A DNA stretch of 64,000 nt. Source: Anthostomella pinea (taxonomy: Eukaryota > Ascomycota > Sordariomycetes > Xylariales > Xylariaceae). The translations under genes and the position numbers were made by a program. Below the pieces are notes generated by a model. The model did no database searches, was not told the origin of the DNA, and saw only the letters and a program-made list of their open reading frames with translations. Below are positions 1 through 13,071 of this stretch, in pieces (position 1 is the first letter of the stretch; every line of letters starts with the position of its first letter). Location: positions 124,001 through 188,000 of the forward strand of contig CAUWAG010000011.1 of assembly GCA_963556695.1 (NCBI GenBank). Reading direction: 5' to 3'.

Positions 1-3000
1 GAGTCCTCGCCCTCGTCCTCGCCCCCGTCCCCGCCCTCACTCACTCCTCACAAACGTTCCGCTCAACTCCTAGCCCGGGCTTCAACCTCGTTTATCCCGT
101 ATCCCCCTATCATCCGAACGAGCAGGCGCCAATATCCCAGCCATCATGTACCAAGCCAAGCCCTAGTCCCCAGGGGTTTCTCATTCTTAGTTCTCCTTGT
201 CTGGTCCAGAAGGGAGAGCTACAGAATTTTTTGCGGTATGGCATGTCTCCTTTTCCCAGGTTGGGAGGAGTTGAGAGGCTGGATGGGCGTTGGATGTACG
301 GGGATTTGGAGTGCGAGTTTGGGAGATTCTGGGGCGCCGTCGACTTTCGTGACACAACTCCCTCCCTATCGCTTGAATATTGAAATGTATCACCAATTCC
401 GTAACGTCTTCCGTAGCCCACTAGCAGCTTTTTCATCCGCCCAAATGTCCACACTACCTCGACTACCGTCCCAATGCCCAAGTGCAAGTGCAAGTCCGCC
501 GCGGCCTCTCCAAGAAGCAACAGGTGCCCAGCCTTAGCATCACCATCATCGTAGTGACCCGCGGTCACACTCACACTCAACTTCCCCTCAACACCGAGCC
601 TCAACTCCCTCCCCTCCAGCGGCGCATCCACGCTCCTCGACGCGGTTCATAACAGCCAGCTCATCAGCACCACCAACCCTGAGCACGGCCGCGTGTCGCG
701 CGGGCCGGTCTGCCGTACCTTATTCTAGTGTCTTGGCCGTGACGTCGATCTTGTGATGCTAGTTACTGCCATTGCTACTTCCACTGCAACTGCCACGCCT
801 CAGCCGCCGCCAAAAGATCCGGAGGCATAGCGTTCGCATTCTTATGCTCGCGGGCTGTACCAGTGGCGGTGGTAGTGGCCGGGGCGGCGGCGCGAATCAG
901 AATCACCACCGCACCCTCGACAGCCGCTGCCACTGCCGGCAAAAGAAGTTTTGGCCACTCCTCAACCAGATCGACCGCACCGGGGACATACACTGTCTAT
1001 CGGACGTATAGCGCCGGCACCATATCGTCCTAGTAAGCGTCGCAGCTCCCTTGAGGTATCAGCCAAGCCGCAGTACATAAGAGCATATTCCACTCCGACG
1101 AGTCACGAAGGCGGGTGCATCTCAGTGTCCCTCCCAGATAACGAAGAAGTCGTTACCGTCGAAATCTCCGCCAGAACATATGGAAGGGGTGTCCTGATCT
1201 CCGGTAGCCGGTAGCTGGGAATATGATGAGGTTATGAAGATGTATGAGTTTGAGATGTCTATGGTTTTGGTGATGGGGACGGGGAGGTTGTTTGGGTGTA
1301 GGGGTGTATTGTGTTTTGTTGTGTATGATTTGGTGATAATGGGGATGCGTTTAGGAAAGCGCATCAGCGGATTGGATAGGTGTTTGTTGAGGAGAGGGTG
1401 GGAGGGATGCTGTAGATGTCGCGTGGATGAGTCTGAATCTGAGTCTAAGTCGGTAAATTGCTATTGTTATTGCTAGGGTCCAGAGGCCGAGTCTGGGACG
1501 CACACTCACGAACCTAGGACAAGTCGTACAACGACAGCACAGACAACAAGTCCAGGTCCATCTCCAGCAGCAGACCAATCAAAAAGCCCAGCAGCCGGCT
1601 CGCAAGCTCAAAAATCTACCCAACACCTCTGCTCTTTGAAAGCCAGCGCTCCCCCATGCGGAAGAAGATCTAATGGCCATGTTACGGACTTTCAACAATG
1701 TACAAGAGACAAATGTTTGAATTCGTAGCGACAGTAACCACGAGAGAGAAAATAGAGAGAGAGAGAGAGCATATCCAGCTCCGTACCTATCCCAGGAGAT
1801 TTCCAGTTCTAGTCACCGTAAAAGAAAACCCCCTCGGGTCCAGCCTCCAGGGATGTGTGCTTGTCTAACTCCTAAGGTTACGTTATTAACTTTGCAATCT
1901 CTTTCTCCGCTTGCCTTCTCGTAGTGTTCATGTCCAGCCATTGCGTCTTTACTTCTTCGTTTGCGCAGGATACCCGGTAGTGTTTAGTGATGGTTTGGCG
2001 AACGACGCTCTCAGTGCAACAACGGGGGGATGGGATGGGATGGGATAGGATTCGACGAAAATGTTATCGAGGAGGAAATCTGGAAGCTATGGTAGCTTAG
2101 CAGCTTTGAGTATACTGCTAGTTGGTAGGAGAGGCTGTTGGTGCTCCTTTGGTGGTTATGGGGCAGTTCAGGTCAGTCAGTCACGTCGCGCACGCCCCTT
2201 TAGAGTGAGTACCCCAGTCCGTTATACGGACCTGACCACGCCCAGTACCGCACCCATCCAGGCCTCAAGATCGCCAGGTCGTCGAAGGCGGCGGGTGGGT
2301 GGTTACTGACCTTTAGCAGATCGCGCACTGGGTAGGTGACGTGAGTCTTGGGGGATGAGATGGTGTTTCCACGCGGCGAAGTCGGTGGAAGAGGAGGAGG
2401 TTTTTTCGGTGATTTTGATGGTGTCGGTGATGGTGTTGGTGTGGGTGTGGGTGCCGGTGTGGGTGCCGGTGCTGGTGCCGTGAAAAGGGGCTGCCGCATC
2501 TTGGCAGCGGGCCGTCTCCTCAGACAATGCCACAGGTGTCTCAGAAGATGCCCTACCACCATCAGGCTAGGGAAGTGATGTTCTGGAAACTCCTGCGTTG
2601 TCCACCAACAAGCGCCTCATCCCTCGGCGCTGCCCCAGTCCTCCCTCTAAACAACAGGCTCTCCCCCTTTTTCCTTCTCTTCCCCCCTTTAGTCAGCAGA
2701 ATTTCAATGTCGACCAAGCGCTTGCGGAGATGATTGATCAACCCTTACCACTGAGATGATGAATTTCCTAAAGTTCAGACTCGGAGCTGAGGGGTGCACT
2801 CATTCTGCCATGCCCTTCATGAAGCAAAGGCTGAGATGGGCGCGCCACTGGACCGGTGCGCTGTTCCTTGAAAGCTGAATTCTTCTGCAAACTCGTAGTT
2901 CTCGCCAAGCATACCTCGCACGAGGAACTGAGCACGTCTATCTTCCGTCTGTGTATCCTCTTGCAGCCCCTGGCCCCCCTTTTCGCTGTCTCGTCGCCCC

Positions 3001-4500
3001 TCCTAGCTGAACGCGACCAAGGCTCCTGTCCGGATCAATGCATCCATCCATTCGGTCTCCTTTTTCTTCGTGACACCACTTGTTAGAAGTGAGTATCATC
3101 TCTTGAGTCGTTCAAAACAAAAAGCCTTGACAAGGCTGCAATCGCTGAAGCGTCATGACCCTGGGCGGTGGCGGGAGTCTGTCGGTCCAGTGATGAGATG
3201 GGAACTAGACATGACGAGCGAAGAATGAGGTGAATGAGCAATCAAATGCGCTCCAGCATTAATCGTGACATGCTAATCCATCATATAACAATCGTTTGGC
3301 GACCGGCTGGCTGGCTGGCTGGTCGCAAGATCTTGACCCCCTATCCTAGCCCCTATCCTCGCCACTATCACCACCACGCCGTCCCTCAACCTCAACCTTC
3401 CCCCACCAACTCCGCCCTCGTCTATAACCCTTCTCCCGCGACAACAACGTTTCGCTCCTATCAGCTCACTTTACACAGCACTATTGAGGTAGATACAATC
3501 CGAAAAGGTTAGTGGTCTAAAGTAGCGGCCGAAATGCAATAATCATCTCATCCTCATTCTCATCCCCATATTCTTCCAAGGGGCATAAACCGACTTCATC
3601 CAATGTCCATAGGCGTGGAAATGTCTTCACCACCCATCACAACCATCCAACCCTTCTTCCTACTGCTGATTCTCTTCTTGTGTCCGCCTTGCTGCGGTTG
3701 TTATTCTTCGGGCTCCGGCCGTGGCGCATGGCCAACTTCACCTTCGCTCTGGACCTCGGAGCCTTGTAGATACATCTCGACCATGTGTCGCTCAACTTAT
3801 TTACCCTTGTCCCAAGCATGAGCACGAGCACGACCGCCCGTAATAACAGCCTCATCATAATCCGTCGCGTTTTCCAAACCGGATTCGTAGCCATCCATAC
3901 CAACACCTCGCTCGCTGTGATTGCTACTGCTGCTGCTATTGCTGCTAATACCATCGTGGGTATAATCGCCGACGTCCACGTCGTCATAGTCATCGTTTCA
4001 GTCATCGTTTCAGTCATCACCACCGTTTGCTGTGAGATGAGGACGGTCAGCATCACAGTGCTAGCCCTTGCAGCTCATGCAGTTCCGGGCCGATGCCCAA
4101 AGCCCGACGCGGCCAGTCTCGAGAAGCTTCCGCTACTGCACTCGTCTAAGCCGCTCGGCGTCGGTACGTCGACCTTGTTGGGGAGAAGATGTAGTGTTGG
4201 CCTGGCGCTGGCGGCAGATGAGAGTCTGTCAGTGAGTTGCTGGACGTGCCCACTCCTCGTCTATTTGATGTTTAGATAGGTGAAAACTTCAATGATGGCG
4301 GGGTGCTTGTCGGGTATTATCATCGTCATCCTCCACCTCAAATTCATCATCATCCTAGCGGCGATGAAATATAGCATGTTGTCACATACGCTACTGGCAG
4401 AGGCCAGCAATCCACTTTTGAACCTTTCACAACGTGTTGCAACAGATACGCTTGCCGCACATGTGGACGTACATGTTGCTGGCAAACCCCAGAGTACGAA
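1..4500. other. No supported gene; simple-sequence-rich flank
   Basis: This stretch has many short overlapping reading frames on both strands and none that I can defend as a gene. A minus-strand frame over 110-631 has a somewhat coding-like start but no recognisable domain, and the DNA around 1-100 is a CT-rich low-complexity run. A hexamer-like GGTGNN run lies at about 2418-2480, encoding Gly-Val repeats on one strand and Pro-Thr repeats on the other. A GGGAT pentamer run is near 2026-2048, and a GGCT run near 3307-3322. Confidence 0.4.
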
Positions 4501-4513
4501 AATGACCTGCCCG

Positions 4514-4537
4514 CCCCCCCCCCCCCCCCCCCCCCCC
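4514..4537. repeat. Poly-C homopolymer tract, 24 nt
   Basis: There are 24 consecutive C residues on the plus strand, preceded by CCCG and followed by AAACG. A tract this long is unstable in replication and error-prone in sequencing, so its exact length is uncertain. Reading frames crossing it should not be trusted. Confidence 0.95.
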
Positions 4538-5075
4538 AAACGATGAACTAGTTGCGCTACCACTGCCCCTTCCCTCTCCACTTGCACTACAATCTCCAGA
4601 AAGTTCAGCAGGTGCAGCAGGCGCGGCAGCAGGAGACGCAACCCTGAGATTACCTCATCGTGTCAATCGACATTAGTCGTTTCCCGGTGACGGTCACAGT
4701 GACTCACCACGCCGTCTTCCTAGTGAGAGTCATATGGTATAGAGAAGGTGCGCTAGCCCCATTGGCCACCGGTGAAAGGATTCGAACCTAATAGCGTACT
4801 TGTGGTCGGACATTCGTCTAGCACCGTCTATCTATTATCTATGAGTAAGGGGATGCAGCGATAGTCAGCGTGATAGGATGTGACGACCATGACGGCCATA
4901 GTTAAAAAGACAGAGAATGGGATGTATTGACACGGACAAGTGACCGTGTCCTTCTCCTCGGCGAGACGGACCCCAGTCTATGGTAAGTATCGTTACTAAA
5001 GCAAAAACGTCCAGATTGCAGGTTCAGTATCGGTCCGGCTCAAAAAGATGCCCTACCGACGACTGACTCAGAGAC

Positions 5076-5462
5076 ATGCTTGCTCGTGAAGACTTTGATC
5101 TAGAAGACGGATACATGCGAACAGCCTTGCAGCACGCACAGCAAGAAAAGTGTAAAGTGTTCGGCTGGTCGCCTGCTACAAGAGCAATAAGCCAGCCGTG
5201 CATGGACGTTGCATCAACGCAGGCAGCAAGTAAAGAGCCAAGTCAAGAGCCTCCGCGGCAAAAGCGAACTCACATTCGAACCCCAAACAAACCTAAAACA
5301 CCAACACAAGCAGATCAAGATGTAGCGTCTACTCGCCCACCATCACAGGCCAAATCGACATGTGGATGTGTCGTCGTGGTCAACACCCATAACCGTGGGC
5401 GTCTTTCAGCGAGTCTGAGATTGAGACTGGAGACCAGTGTAGCCATCCGTAAGTCTATGTGA
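5076..5462 (+). CDS. Hypothetical protein, 128 aa
   Basis: This is an ATG-started frame of 128 codons ending in TGA. The first 30 residues are acidic and mixed; the middle is rich in Pro, Thr, Lys and Gln and looks intrinsically disordered. I recognise no domain. No gene partner lies nearby, and the dispersed repeat at 5.66 kb starts about 200 bp downstream. Composition is plausible for a protein, but a chance frame cannot be excluded. Confidence 0.25.
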   Translation: MLAREDFDLEDGYMRTALQHAQQEKCKVFGWSPATRAISQPCMDVASTQAASKEPSQEPPRQKRTHIRTPNKPKTPTQADQDVASTRPPSQAKSTCGCVVVVNTHNRGRLSASLRLRLETSVAIRKSM

Positions 5463-5663
5463 CAGTGTCCGTCTGGGACCTTGGATGGCAGCTGCTCAAG
5501 CCCTCATTCTCGTGCCTGGAATTCAAGCAGGCATGGAAGAATAGGGCGCCGAGCGCCGAGCGCCGACGTGCCCCCTAACCGCGAAGTCACATTCAGGGGC
5601 TAATAGGGGTCACGCACGGCTGTAGTAGATACCCCACTAGCATGGTTGATTTATAGGGCACCC

Positions 5664-5752
5664 ACAGGGCATCGAACCGCTATAGACCGCTATAACTATC
5701 CTATGCCGCACAACCTGTGCCGCACAATGCGGCATAGGATGCGCGGCATAGA
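5664..5752 (+). repeat. Dispersed palindromic repeat, copy 1
   Basis: This is one of four diverged copies of a short repeat, the others being at 9.2, 53.0 and 54.6 kb. The core is a perfect 13-bp inverted repeat, arms 5698-5710 and 5728-5740, each containing ATGCCGCA or its complement. It is followed by a GCGCGGCATAG block, as in copy 2. The left flank (ACAGGGCATCG, CGCTATA) is shared with the 54.6-kb copy read on its opposite strand. The size and internal symmetry suggest a MITE-like or otherwise non-autonomous element. Confidence 0.7.
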
Positions 5753-6070
5753 GTCCAGGGTGGCATGATTGTGGCTGGCTGTGGCGTCGCAGTAAGAGTT
5801 ACCTCCCCCCGTTAGATGAAGTAATTCCTACATTCCTATAGCTTCACTCCTCGTATTCTTGGGTGCTCTCAACTCTCAACTACCACTGCCTCCTTCTGCC
5901 CCCTCCCCCCTCCTGCCTCCTGTGCACAGTACCAGTTACACTACGCTCAACACATTCGCCAGGCACCGTCTGGTTCAAAGTTCACAGCATGGAGTCCGAA
6001 TAGTCACCTGATTGGGAGAGAATTGCATCTATTAGGCTTGGTGTGGGTGTGGTGTGGGTGTGGGCGTGAG

Positions 6071-6094
6071 CCAATCCAATCCAATCCAATCCAA
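6071..6094. repeat. CCAAT pentanucleotide microsatellite
   Basis: There are four complete CCAAT units plus a partial fifth in a non-coding stretch. The block from 5753 to 6611 otherwise holds only short overlapping frames with no recognisable content. Confidence 0.9.
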
Positions 6095-6611
6095 GGACCT
6101 GCCTGGCCTGGTCGGTCGTCCGTATGGCCTACGCGTACTCCTTGGACCAACCAAGCCACATACGTATGTTCAGAAAGCAAAAAAAAAGAAAAGCACAACT
6201 TCTTTTCCCCCAGTTCCTATCCCTGCCGACTACTGTGACCCAGAGCAAATCAGCACCCAGTTGAAAACCCTCCGTTTTTCCATTCCGCTGCGCGAAGGGG
6301 GACGGCGGGCGGCGGCTGAAATCGTCGCGACCGTTGCGTGCCGTCGTCGTGTTCCGTACCACGGACGCGAGATGAAGAGGAATGGAAGTCTGTTGCCTCC
6401 GCAAAATGAGCCTCAATAACCCCGCGACGAATCACGGGGGTCCTCGTTTCTGTGCCATAGACTTCCTCCCGTCCCAGCCGGTATGAGGATCCCCGTCCCG
6501 GCCGGTTTGCGGGAGGAGGGAAGCCTTCCTCCCGTCCCAGGCGGCGTGCCAGAGCTAGCTGGCCTGTAGAACCATTCGATGACAGTGTGGATGTTGGCGT
6601 GTAGTTCCGGA

Positions 6612-7864
6612 TCAGTCAACGTCCGGGTCCGGGGAGTCCACGCTGCAGTGGACCTGATAGTCCTCATCCCAGCTCGGGCTATATCCTTGTCGTCCATGTC
6701 TGTCTCGGGTCTTCTGGCTAACTAATTGATTGACGAGATTATTGAAACTTCTTGGATTGGAGTGCTGGTTGGTAGATGTTGATGTCCGGCGGGCTTCCTC
6801 GTCGGCCTTGCGCTGCTTGTCGGCCTTGCGCTGTTCGTAGTCGGCCTTGAGCTGTTCCACCCACGCACCGTCCAGGATATCGCGTAGCTCTTGGAACTTT
6901 ATGGTCATGTCCGACTGCAGGACAGAGCCTGCGCTCATGCTAGGCGTGCTGGCGATGACTTGGTTGGGGACGAAGTCGTCGAGGGTTAAACGTCCTTGGC
7001 CTTCTGGCTGCCTCATATGGACGAAAAGGGCGTCGTAAAAGACGACATCGGTCATGATGTGCCAGCCGCGCGATAGAGCGAGACTGTGGCGGTGGTCTGG
7101 TGCGGGTAGCTGACATTGACTGCAAGTACAGTCTTGATATTTCCCTTGCTGAACTGGAAGTAGTCCCTGCCTAGCTTTGGGTGGTGGCAACCCTCCCGGC
7201 CATACCCAACTTCCAAGACAAAGGTAGGACTGGCGCAAAAATAATGGATGAGCTGGTCGTCGGGGGACCTGGGGATGTCGAGGCCGCCTTGGTGGAAGTT
7301 GGGGTGGTGGCCCGACAACAGCTCGTCGTCGGGGTTGTAGGGTAAGGGGAAATTCCGGTGCGCTATGTAACGGAGACGTTTCTTGAGGGACTCGGTAATG
7401 CTGTCGATGGTATGCATGTGGATCGACTTATGTATGAGAGGTTTCGAGGTCTGGGTATCGTCTAATAAGCATCTCTGTTGTATGAAACTTTTACTGCTTA
7501 TACCAGTGTGCTTATTGCAGCCGTCGAGTGAGATACGGGATTGTTCCCGAGTGTAGGGGGAACCCATGCGCAACATGTCTAAGAGTTTTTGTCTTCGCAG
7601 CTCTGAGGGTTCGAAGGCGTTCTTCTCGGCAGGGGCTCTCGAGGAGCTGGGGCTGGGGTCGGGGCCTTGGTGACTGTGCTGACGATGCTCGTGTCTGGGG
7701 GATTGGGGGTGGATGTCTGCGGCCCGGGGCGACAGGGACGATTTAAACGAAATCCCCAGCTCGGCGGCGAGCGTGGATGTAATGGGCGGCGCTGCAACCA
7801 GAGAATGAGGATTGTGAAGACCCCAGTAGCAGAATCTGTCCAGAAAAGCCGAGTAGCTGTTCAT
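6612..7864 (-). pseudogene. Conserved fungal hypothetical gene, one frameshift
   Basis: Two abutting minus-strand frames join into one protein if a single indel near 7065-7072 is allowed (a GCGC run where GC would keep frame). I chose the ATG at 7864 (MNSYSAFLDR) because the longer frame upstream has no ATG before a stop. The N-terminal half is Ser/Pro/His-rich. The middle carries an EVGYG segment followed by GNIKTVLAVNVSYP and ATVSLYR. The second frame continues with VVFYDALFVHM and GRLTLDDFVPN, then a Lys/Asp/Gln-rich coiled region and an acidic end. The order of E-V strand, K-T-V-L strand and closing strand resembles fungal proteins of the PD-(D/E)XK/Uma2-like fold, but that is inference. 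It is either a recent pseudogene or a gene with a sequencing indel. It lies alone, with no operon-like neighbours. Confidence 0.5.
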
Positions 7865-9166
7865 GTTCGTCAATCTGGCTTCGCCTTGGTCGTCCTGGTC
7901 GTCCTGGAGCGCGTCCCGACAGCGGGGCAACGAATGATTTTCTTCGTCATGGTGAGGCTTGCTGGTTGTCGACTACCGATGGTGATTGCGGACCTTTGGG
8001 ACCTTGATCCTCAGCAAGATCATAGATGGAAGACTACCCCTAAGCTACGTACAGCAGAACAAAACCCGACAAGCAGAGGAGAGCAGATTATAGCCGTGGA
8101 AGATGATGGAGGATGGCCGTGCACGGTTGGACCGGCTGTCATCGGGGGAGAAAGACCAAGGTTTCGTTGGAGCCAGCCATATTGGCGTTGAGGACCGAGG
8201 TTGACGAAGGAGAGAGGAGATGAACAGAGTTGTGAGATTTCAAACCGTTCTATATTGAAAGGAAAGAGAAGAAGATCTCTGGGGGAGAAGCCCCCATATG
8301 TACAGGTGTGCCATCAGGGTGACCAGATAATCATACGATAATGGCGCCAGGATCCTGGTGGCCTGAGGGTGGGCTGACTGCCCTGAAGCTAAACCCATTA
8401 GCGCATTCAGCCCCGAAAGCCTCAGCCTGGTATGATATCCAACAAGAGTTCAGCCATGAGCCACTGGTAGGTGGTTAAGGTTGCGTTGCGGCAGAGCTTG
8501 AGACTTGAGTGACCCGTGGCCCGGGGGAGTCCAGGCATTGGAAGATCATTAAGGATCATATGAGAGAGACCACACGAGACGTGGAAGAGAAGTGGTTCAT
8601 GTTGTAAGAAGGATGGTGATATTCACATGCATTGGTATTAAGCCTGTTTCTTCCTCTACCTACCCCTCCACGCGCCACGTGTAACGCGGGGGACCACGCG
8701 ACATCACGTGAGACCCCCTACCAGTGCCACTTCTTATGCACCGCCACCTCCTATCTACACCGCCACAGGCAGAGCAAATGTACCGTAAGCTCTCACTCGA
8801 CAAATCACTCTGCGACACACTCATGTCGCATCAGACCATGTCCACGTTGTAGTCACAGCGAAGGCACCGACAGGCATGTTGACAAACAGGCAAGCCAATG
8901 GTTGAATCGAACAGAGCACTCCATCAGAGAGATAGCTCCGTTCAAGCGCGTCATTTGATGCGAGCAGGTATGCAAGCAAAGTCGTCATGTTCATGTGAGC
9001 TTATTCGAGTCGAAAGTCCTCAAGTCCACGGCGTAAGTCACTACGTGTGGCACCCCGAGAAGCCCCCTCCGTAGCTGTCACCAAGACGGTTAAACCACGG
9101 CACGGGGCAAGTCATCCAAGTCCATGGCGTACACCATGATGCGAGGCATCCCCCGAGTCACAGGAC
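7865..9166. other. Intergenic, no gene seen
   Basis: Only short shadow frames occur here. Two weakly similar blocks sharing AAGTCCA, GGCGTA and CCCCGAG occur at about 9020-9060 and 9117-9157, with a looser third at 9433-9466. They look like an old local duplication next to the palindromic repeat. Confidence 0.5.
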
Positions 9167-9266
9167 AAAGTTACAGAGCATCTAAGCGCTATATTTATCC
9201 TGTGCCGCATTGTGCGGCACAGGATGCGCGGCATAGGTACTTTCCGTGCACAGGCCACCGCAAGAC
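9167..9266 (+). repeat. Dispersed palindromic repeat, copy 2
   Basis: The core at 9197-9225 is a perfect inverted repeat with 13-bp arms and a 3-nt loop. From AAAGTTACAG at 9167 to CAAGAC at 9266 the sequence aligns with the reverse complement of 54525-54640. The match includes GCGCTATAT on the left and GTGCACAGGCCACC on the right. Similarity stops at both ends, which defines the unit at about 100-116 bp. It is non-coding; frames across it are shadows. Confidence 0.8.
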
Positions 9267-12222
9267 GAGAGAGCGTCCCCCGCACAATACGACAGTCACG
9301 CATCCCCTTTGTCAGCAGCCTGATCATTTGCAAATGGTAATGACGTTGGGAAAGGGTGGGTTTCACATATTTATTCAGGAAGGATCAGTTACACCCTGTT
9401 GGCGAGTGCCAGCAGCTAGCATAGTAGACGTCTACGTGTCACCACGGCGCATGTGGCATTCCGAGAACTCAGGGGTAGTTGTCAGTCACACACGGTGTGT
9501 GAGCCTCAAGCCCTCTGGTCACGGTGGCAGAGGCATTGGAGCATGAGTCTTGTTAGGAAGCTGCTTGCTAGCAGCAAAGACACCGAGCCAACCGAGCACG
9601 AGGGCGCCGCCGTAAGGGATACGGTGTGATGGGGGAACAACAAATGAATTCTTGCTAGTTCTTAATGCCTCAATAAGTTGGTAGCCGCGTCAACATATAA
9701 TTCATGCATGTCGCGCGAGCACAGCATGATCACAGCGATCGGCTGGATTTTATGGCACATCTCAGAGGCAGGCTTGTTGGTGAGAAGGCCAACCATATGG
9801 GCGGGAGGGTGAATGATCCGACGCTTTTCTGATCATTGCGACATACCACATATATATCATTTTCCCTTCCTCAGATTTACCGAGGTAACGATGCCGAACA
9901 ACCAAAACTGCACATCAATGGCATGCCAGCTTGCCAAAACTCACGGGATGCTCCAAAATGCAATCCAGGAAAAAGATTGCTCTGGGTAACTTGATTTTGC
10001 CCTCACTTCTTGTCAGGCTATTGTCGACCATCTCCGGTCTACGGGAAAGCGTGTACTTCATCCATTCCAAAGTCATACACGTCAACCTCCCCAGGGACTG
10101 TAATGACGATGGGGGAACAGTCGCATCTCGATCGACCCCCGTCGCCGCCTAAAAAGGACACGAAAGCCTGTTTCAAGCCCCAGGTCGCCCAAGAGTGTAA
10201 GGAGGTCGAGAAGCTCAAGGCAGGCCAGGCTCAACAGTATGACCGCTATTTAGAATGAGAATCTTCGACAATTTCTTGACTTGCAGAAAAAGGAAGAAAC
10301 TGCCGCGGAAGAGACTCCTGCCCAAAGGGACGTCGACGAGGACAGTGCATCTATGATCGCCGAGGAAAAACAAAACAAGAAGGAGAACCCGGCTATGAAG
10401 TTCTCGCCCGCAACACCCCTCCCGGATCGCAGCTACTGTCGTGGCCTCTTCCCGTTCTCCCCGGATACCATAATCTTCATCCATATCACAGAGACAAATC
10501 ACTCCTCACTTCTCACCCAAACTGATCCAACATCAATTCGGTCTCTTTAGCCGCCACCTACACCAAGACGAATCACGAAGCATGATGGACGCGGAGCCGG
10601 ACACATGAGCTCACCAGGCCAAAGCTCGAGAGCAGCTGCTGAGAAGATACTGCTAAGGGGAAGAGTAAGCAGCACCCACCCATTCCCCTCGTTATACATG
10701 ATCACGCAGACTCCTCCTGGTGCTAGTAATCGGACCAGTTCTAATCAATTATCTCACACCCGAGAAGCTGCAACTCCTCACGGGCAAGACGACGCGGGTC
10801 GTAGGCGGGATGGTGGGATCATATCTATGTCGGCGGCCTCTGCTTCTCGAAGGCGGCTGTTTGTAGATCAGATAGACACGTCACGGCAAAGCCGGCATCG
10901 AGCCCCTCAGTTGTAGTTGCGGCGTCCTCACCTTCGACGATGTCTATCTAGTAGCGCGGACTGGGATGCCGGGTTCTCATGTGACTTGTAAGATGGTGGA
11001 GACACGGGCAGTGAAAGGGGAGTTTTGGCCCCGGTCAGACTGTCTTATGAGGAAGTGGTCAAGACGACTCCGGACAAAGAGGCCGTGTTTGAGTGACTGC
11101 TTCTACTTCGGCAATTGTTCGACACCCTCCGGCGCTTCCGAGGCTGTGGCGCTGGTGCGGGACTGCCGTCATTCACCTCTCTTTTGTAAGTTGTGGACAT
11201 CATCTCCTAGCCGATCATCCTCCATCGAAGGGTCCAGCCTCGGTCTCCGAGTCGGATTGTTACTCTGTGAGGCGTCGGCCTCCCTCGTCCCTCAGCTTGT
11301 CGCTAGCGACGTACCTATGAGGTGACGCGCTGGCCAGTTGTAACATTCGTCCGGCCCAGCTCAACGCGTCGTCCGCGTCTCTTTCCAATCTCAATTAAAG
11401 ACTTCGTGGTCACAGTTTATCATTCCCACATTCTCGCAGCCTTGTTGTTGCCTCCACTTCGAAGCCCAGACCGAACATAACAGAACCCGAAGCAACACTC
11501 CAGGTGCGGCAGGGGAGCTCTACAAGCACAGGGGGCTGGATGCAACCTGGGTTGCCCCGAATGCCTGACATAGGAACCGACGGGATGGCGACCGTACGAC
11601 CAGCTTTTTCTTTGGGTTGAAGCAAAGAAGGTAGACACTCCTGCAAGGGTGGGATGGTCCTGGCAAAACGTACCCCCCCAAAGAAGAACCGAGTGCTGCG
11701 CTGCTCGAAGTCGACGTCGCAGTTATGATGCAGCGGCAGCCGAGCGGCACCTACTGATTCCACGTCTCCTGACCCGACGATTCTGCCATCGCTATTAAAA
11801 CGACCACGCCCGGCAAGAGATCAGCAACAGCTGGAGTTGGCAAGGGCAGGATGCCGTATTGCTACCGCTTGTAGTCTTCGCTATCTTTCCACACCAACCT
11901 TAGCTTTTCCCTCGCTGCAATCTTCTCAGACCATGGCGGCGACTCAGTGCTTCCCACCCAATCCTGCCTGGGCGCTAGGGTTCCCGTTCTACCGCCGCCG
12001 TCTTCATCTAAGTTATTGTCTGCAGGGTCAGCGGACACGGGTCGGGCTGTGAAATAGCTTACCTGCTTCCGGGTTACGAGAAGGCCTGGCTCGCATCGAA
12101 TGCAATGTCCCGCTAGAGGACGGCAGGCCGCGGTCGCAGCAACATGCTCCGGGGTCCCAGCAATATAAGGGTGGCAGGTGTAACAGTCACAGCCAGCATC
12201 GTCATTCGCAGCGGTCTTAGTT
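9267..12222. other. No supported gene
   Basis: Frames here are short and overlap on both strands. The most protein-like is a minus-strand open stretch of about 11410-11790 without an ATG. A second minus frame there begins MAESSGQETW and meets a TAG after 12 codons. Neither has a recognisable domain. A Glu/Lys/Ala-rich plus-strand stretch near 10140-10440 is also broken by stops. I see no RNA gene or transposon here. Confidence 0.4.
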
Positions 12223-13071
12223 CTACCAACTTTTGGAGTTCATATACACGGACTGTCCGTCACTGGCCTGGCCATACTGTGGATGGCCATCTCCTTTACC
12301 GTCCACCCCAATGGTGCGGGTTTTTTTGTTTTTTTGTTGCTGCCGTGTTGCCTCATCACCGACTTTAGCTTCCCCTTTGACTTTTGAGACTTGGATACGA
12401 TGATTAATATATTGTTTGAGATCGGCATGAGGGTTCGGGTGTTGACGGTATGGGGTACTTGGAGGCGTGGTCTCTGATTGGCTGGCTACTAGGTTTTCTC
12501 TTTGGGACGACGACGACCTTTGGCGGGACTTGCTATATGTACAGTTTCCGGAGTCGTCTTCTTCGTTTCTTATTATTTCCTCGTCGGCGCTCCTCGGTTT
12601 CTTGAGCATGCCCAGCATCATCAGCATCCTTGGCGTCTTCAGTGTCGAAACCACCTCAACATCTTTAACGTCCTCAACTTCCTCTATATCCGATTCTTCT
12701 TTCTGCTCTTTCTTGCGTAATGGACGCCTTGAACATCGCAACAGACGCCTTGCCCGTCGCAACACCTTTCTCCTCTTATCTCCTCTCCTCTCATCGCTTC
12801 ATTAACCCATCCAAGCATATTCCGACCAGCATTCTCCCATCTGGCTTCTTCTCTAATGGTGAACTGCTCTGCAAGCTGAGACATGCACTCATTACTCGTC
12901 AGCTTCGGGAATGGCGGATTGTGGCATTCCCATTTCACATTTGTCGCCCTCATTTCGAAACCTACCGAATTATGTCCGTAGACGCTAAACCCATCGGGCA
13001 CTTTGTCATAGAGGGTGCCGACGTCAACCACCCTGCCACTGGCCCTTCGTTCGTGGCGAGATCTGAAGAAC
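12223..13071 (-). pseudogene. Broken hypothetical gene with acidic middle
   Basis: A minus-strand frame open from 13071 to 12684 reads like a folded N-terminal domain (VGTLYDKVPDGFSVYGHN, then PPFPKLTSNECMSQL and TIREEARW). Near 12715 the frame shifts. The reading continues as an acidic, Glu/Val/Asp-rich tract (ESDIEEVEDVKDVEVV) and a Ser/Gln/Lys-rich tail ending at 12223. No ATG opens the first part; it starts after a TGA, so the true start may be lost or lie in another exon. I do not recognise the family. The change of frame suggests an indel, though an unseen intron is possible. Confidence 0.35.

Noticed and set aside
110..631. 173-codon minus-strand frame at the left edge
   Set aside because: No domain and it overlaps another minus frame and a plus frame of similar quality; a coding origin is possible but not supportable.
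4786..4812. tRNA-like box B (ATTCGAACC complement) near 4.79 kb
   Set aside because: The T stem does not pair and no D arm or acceptor stem is present.
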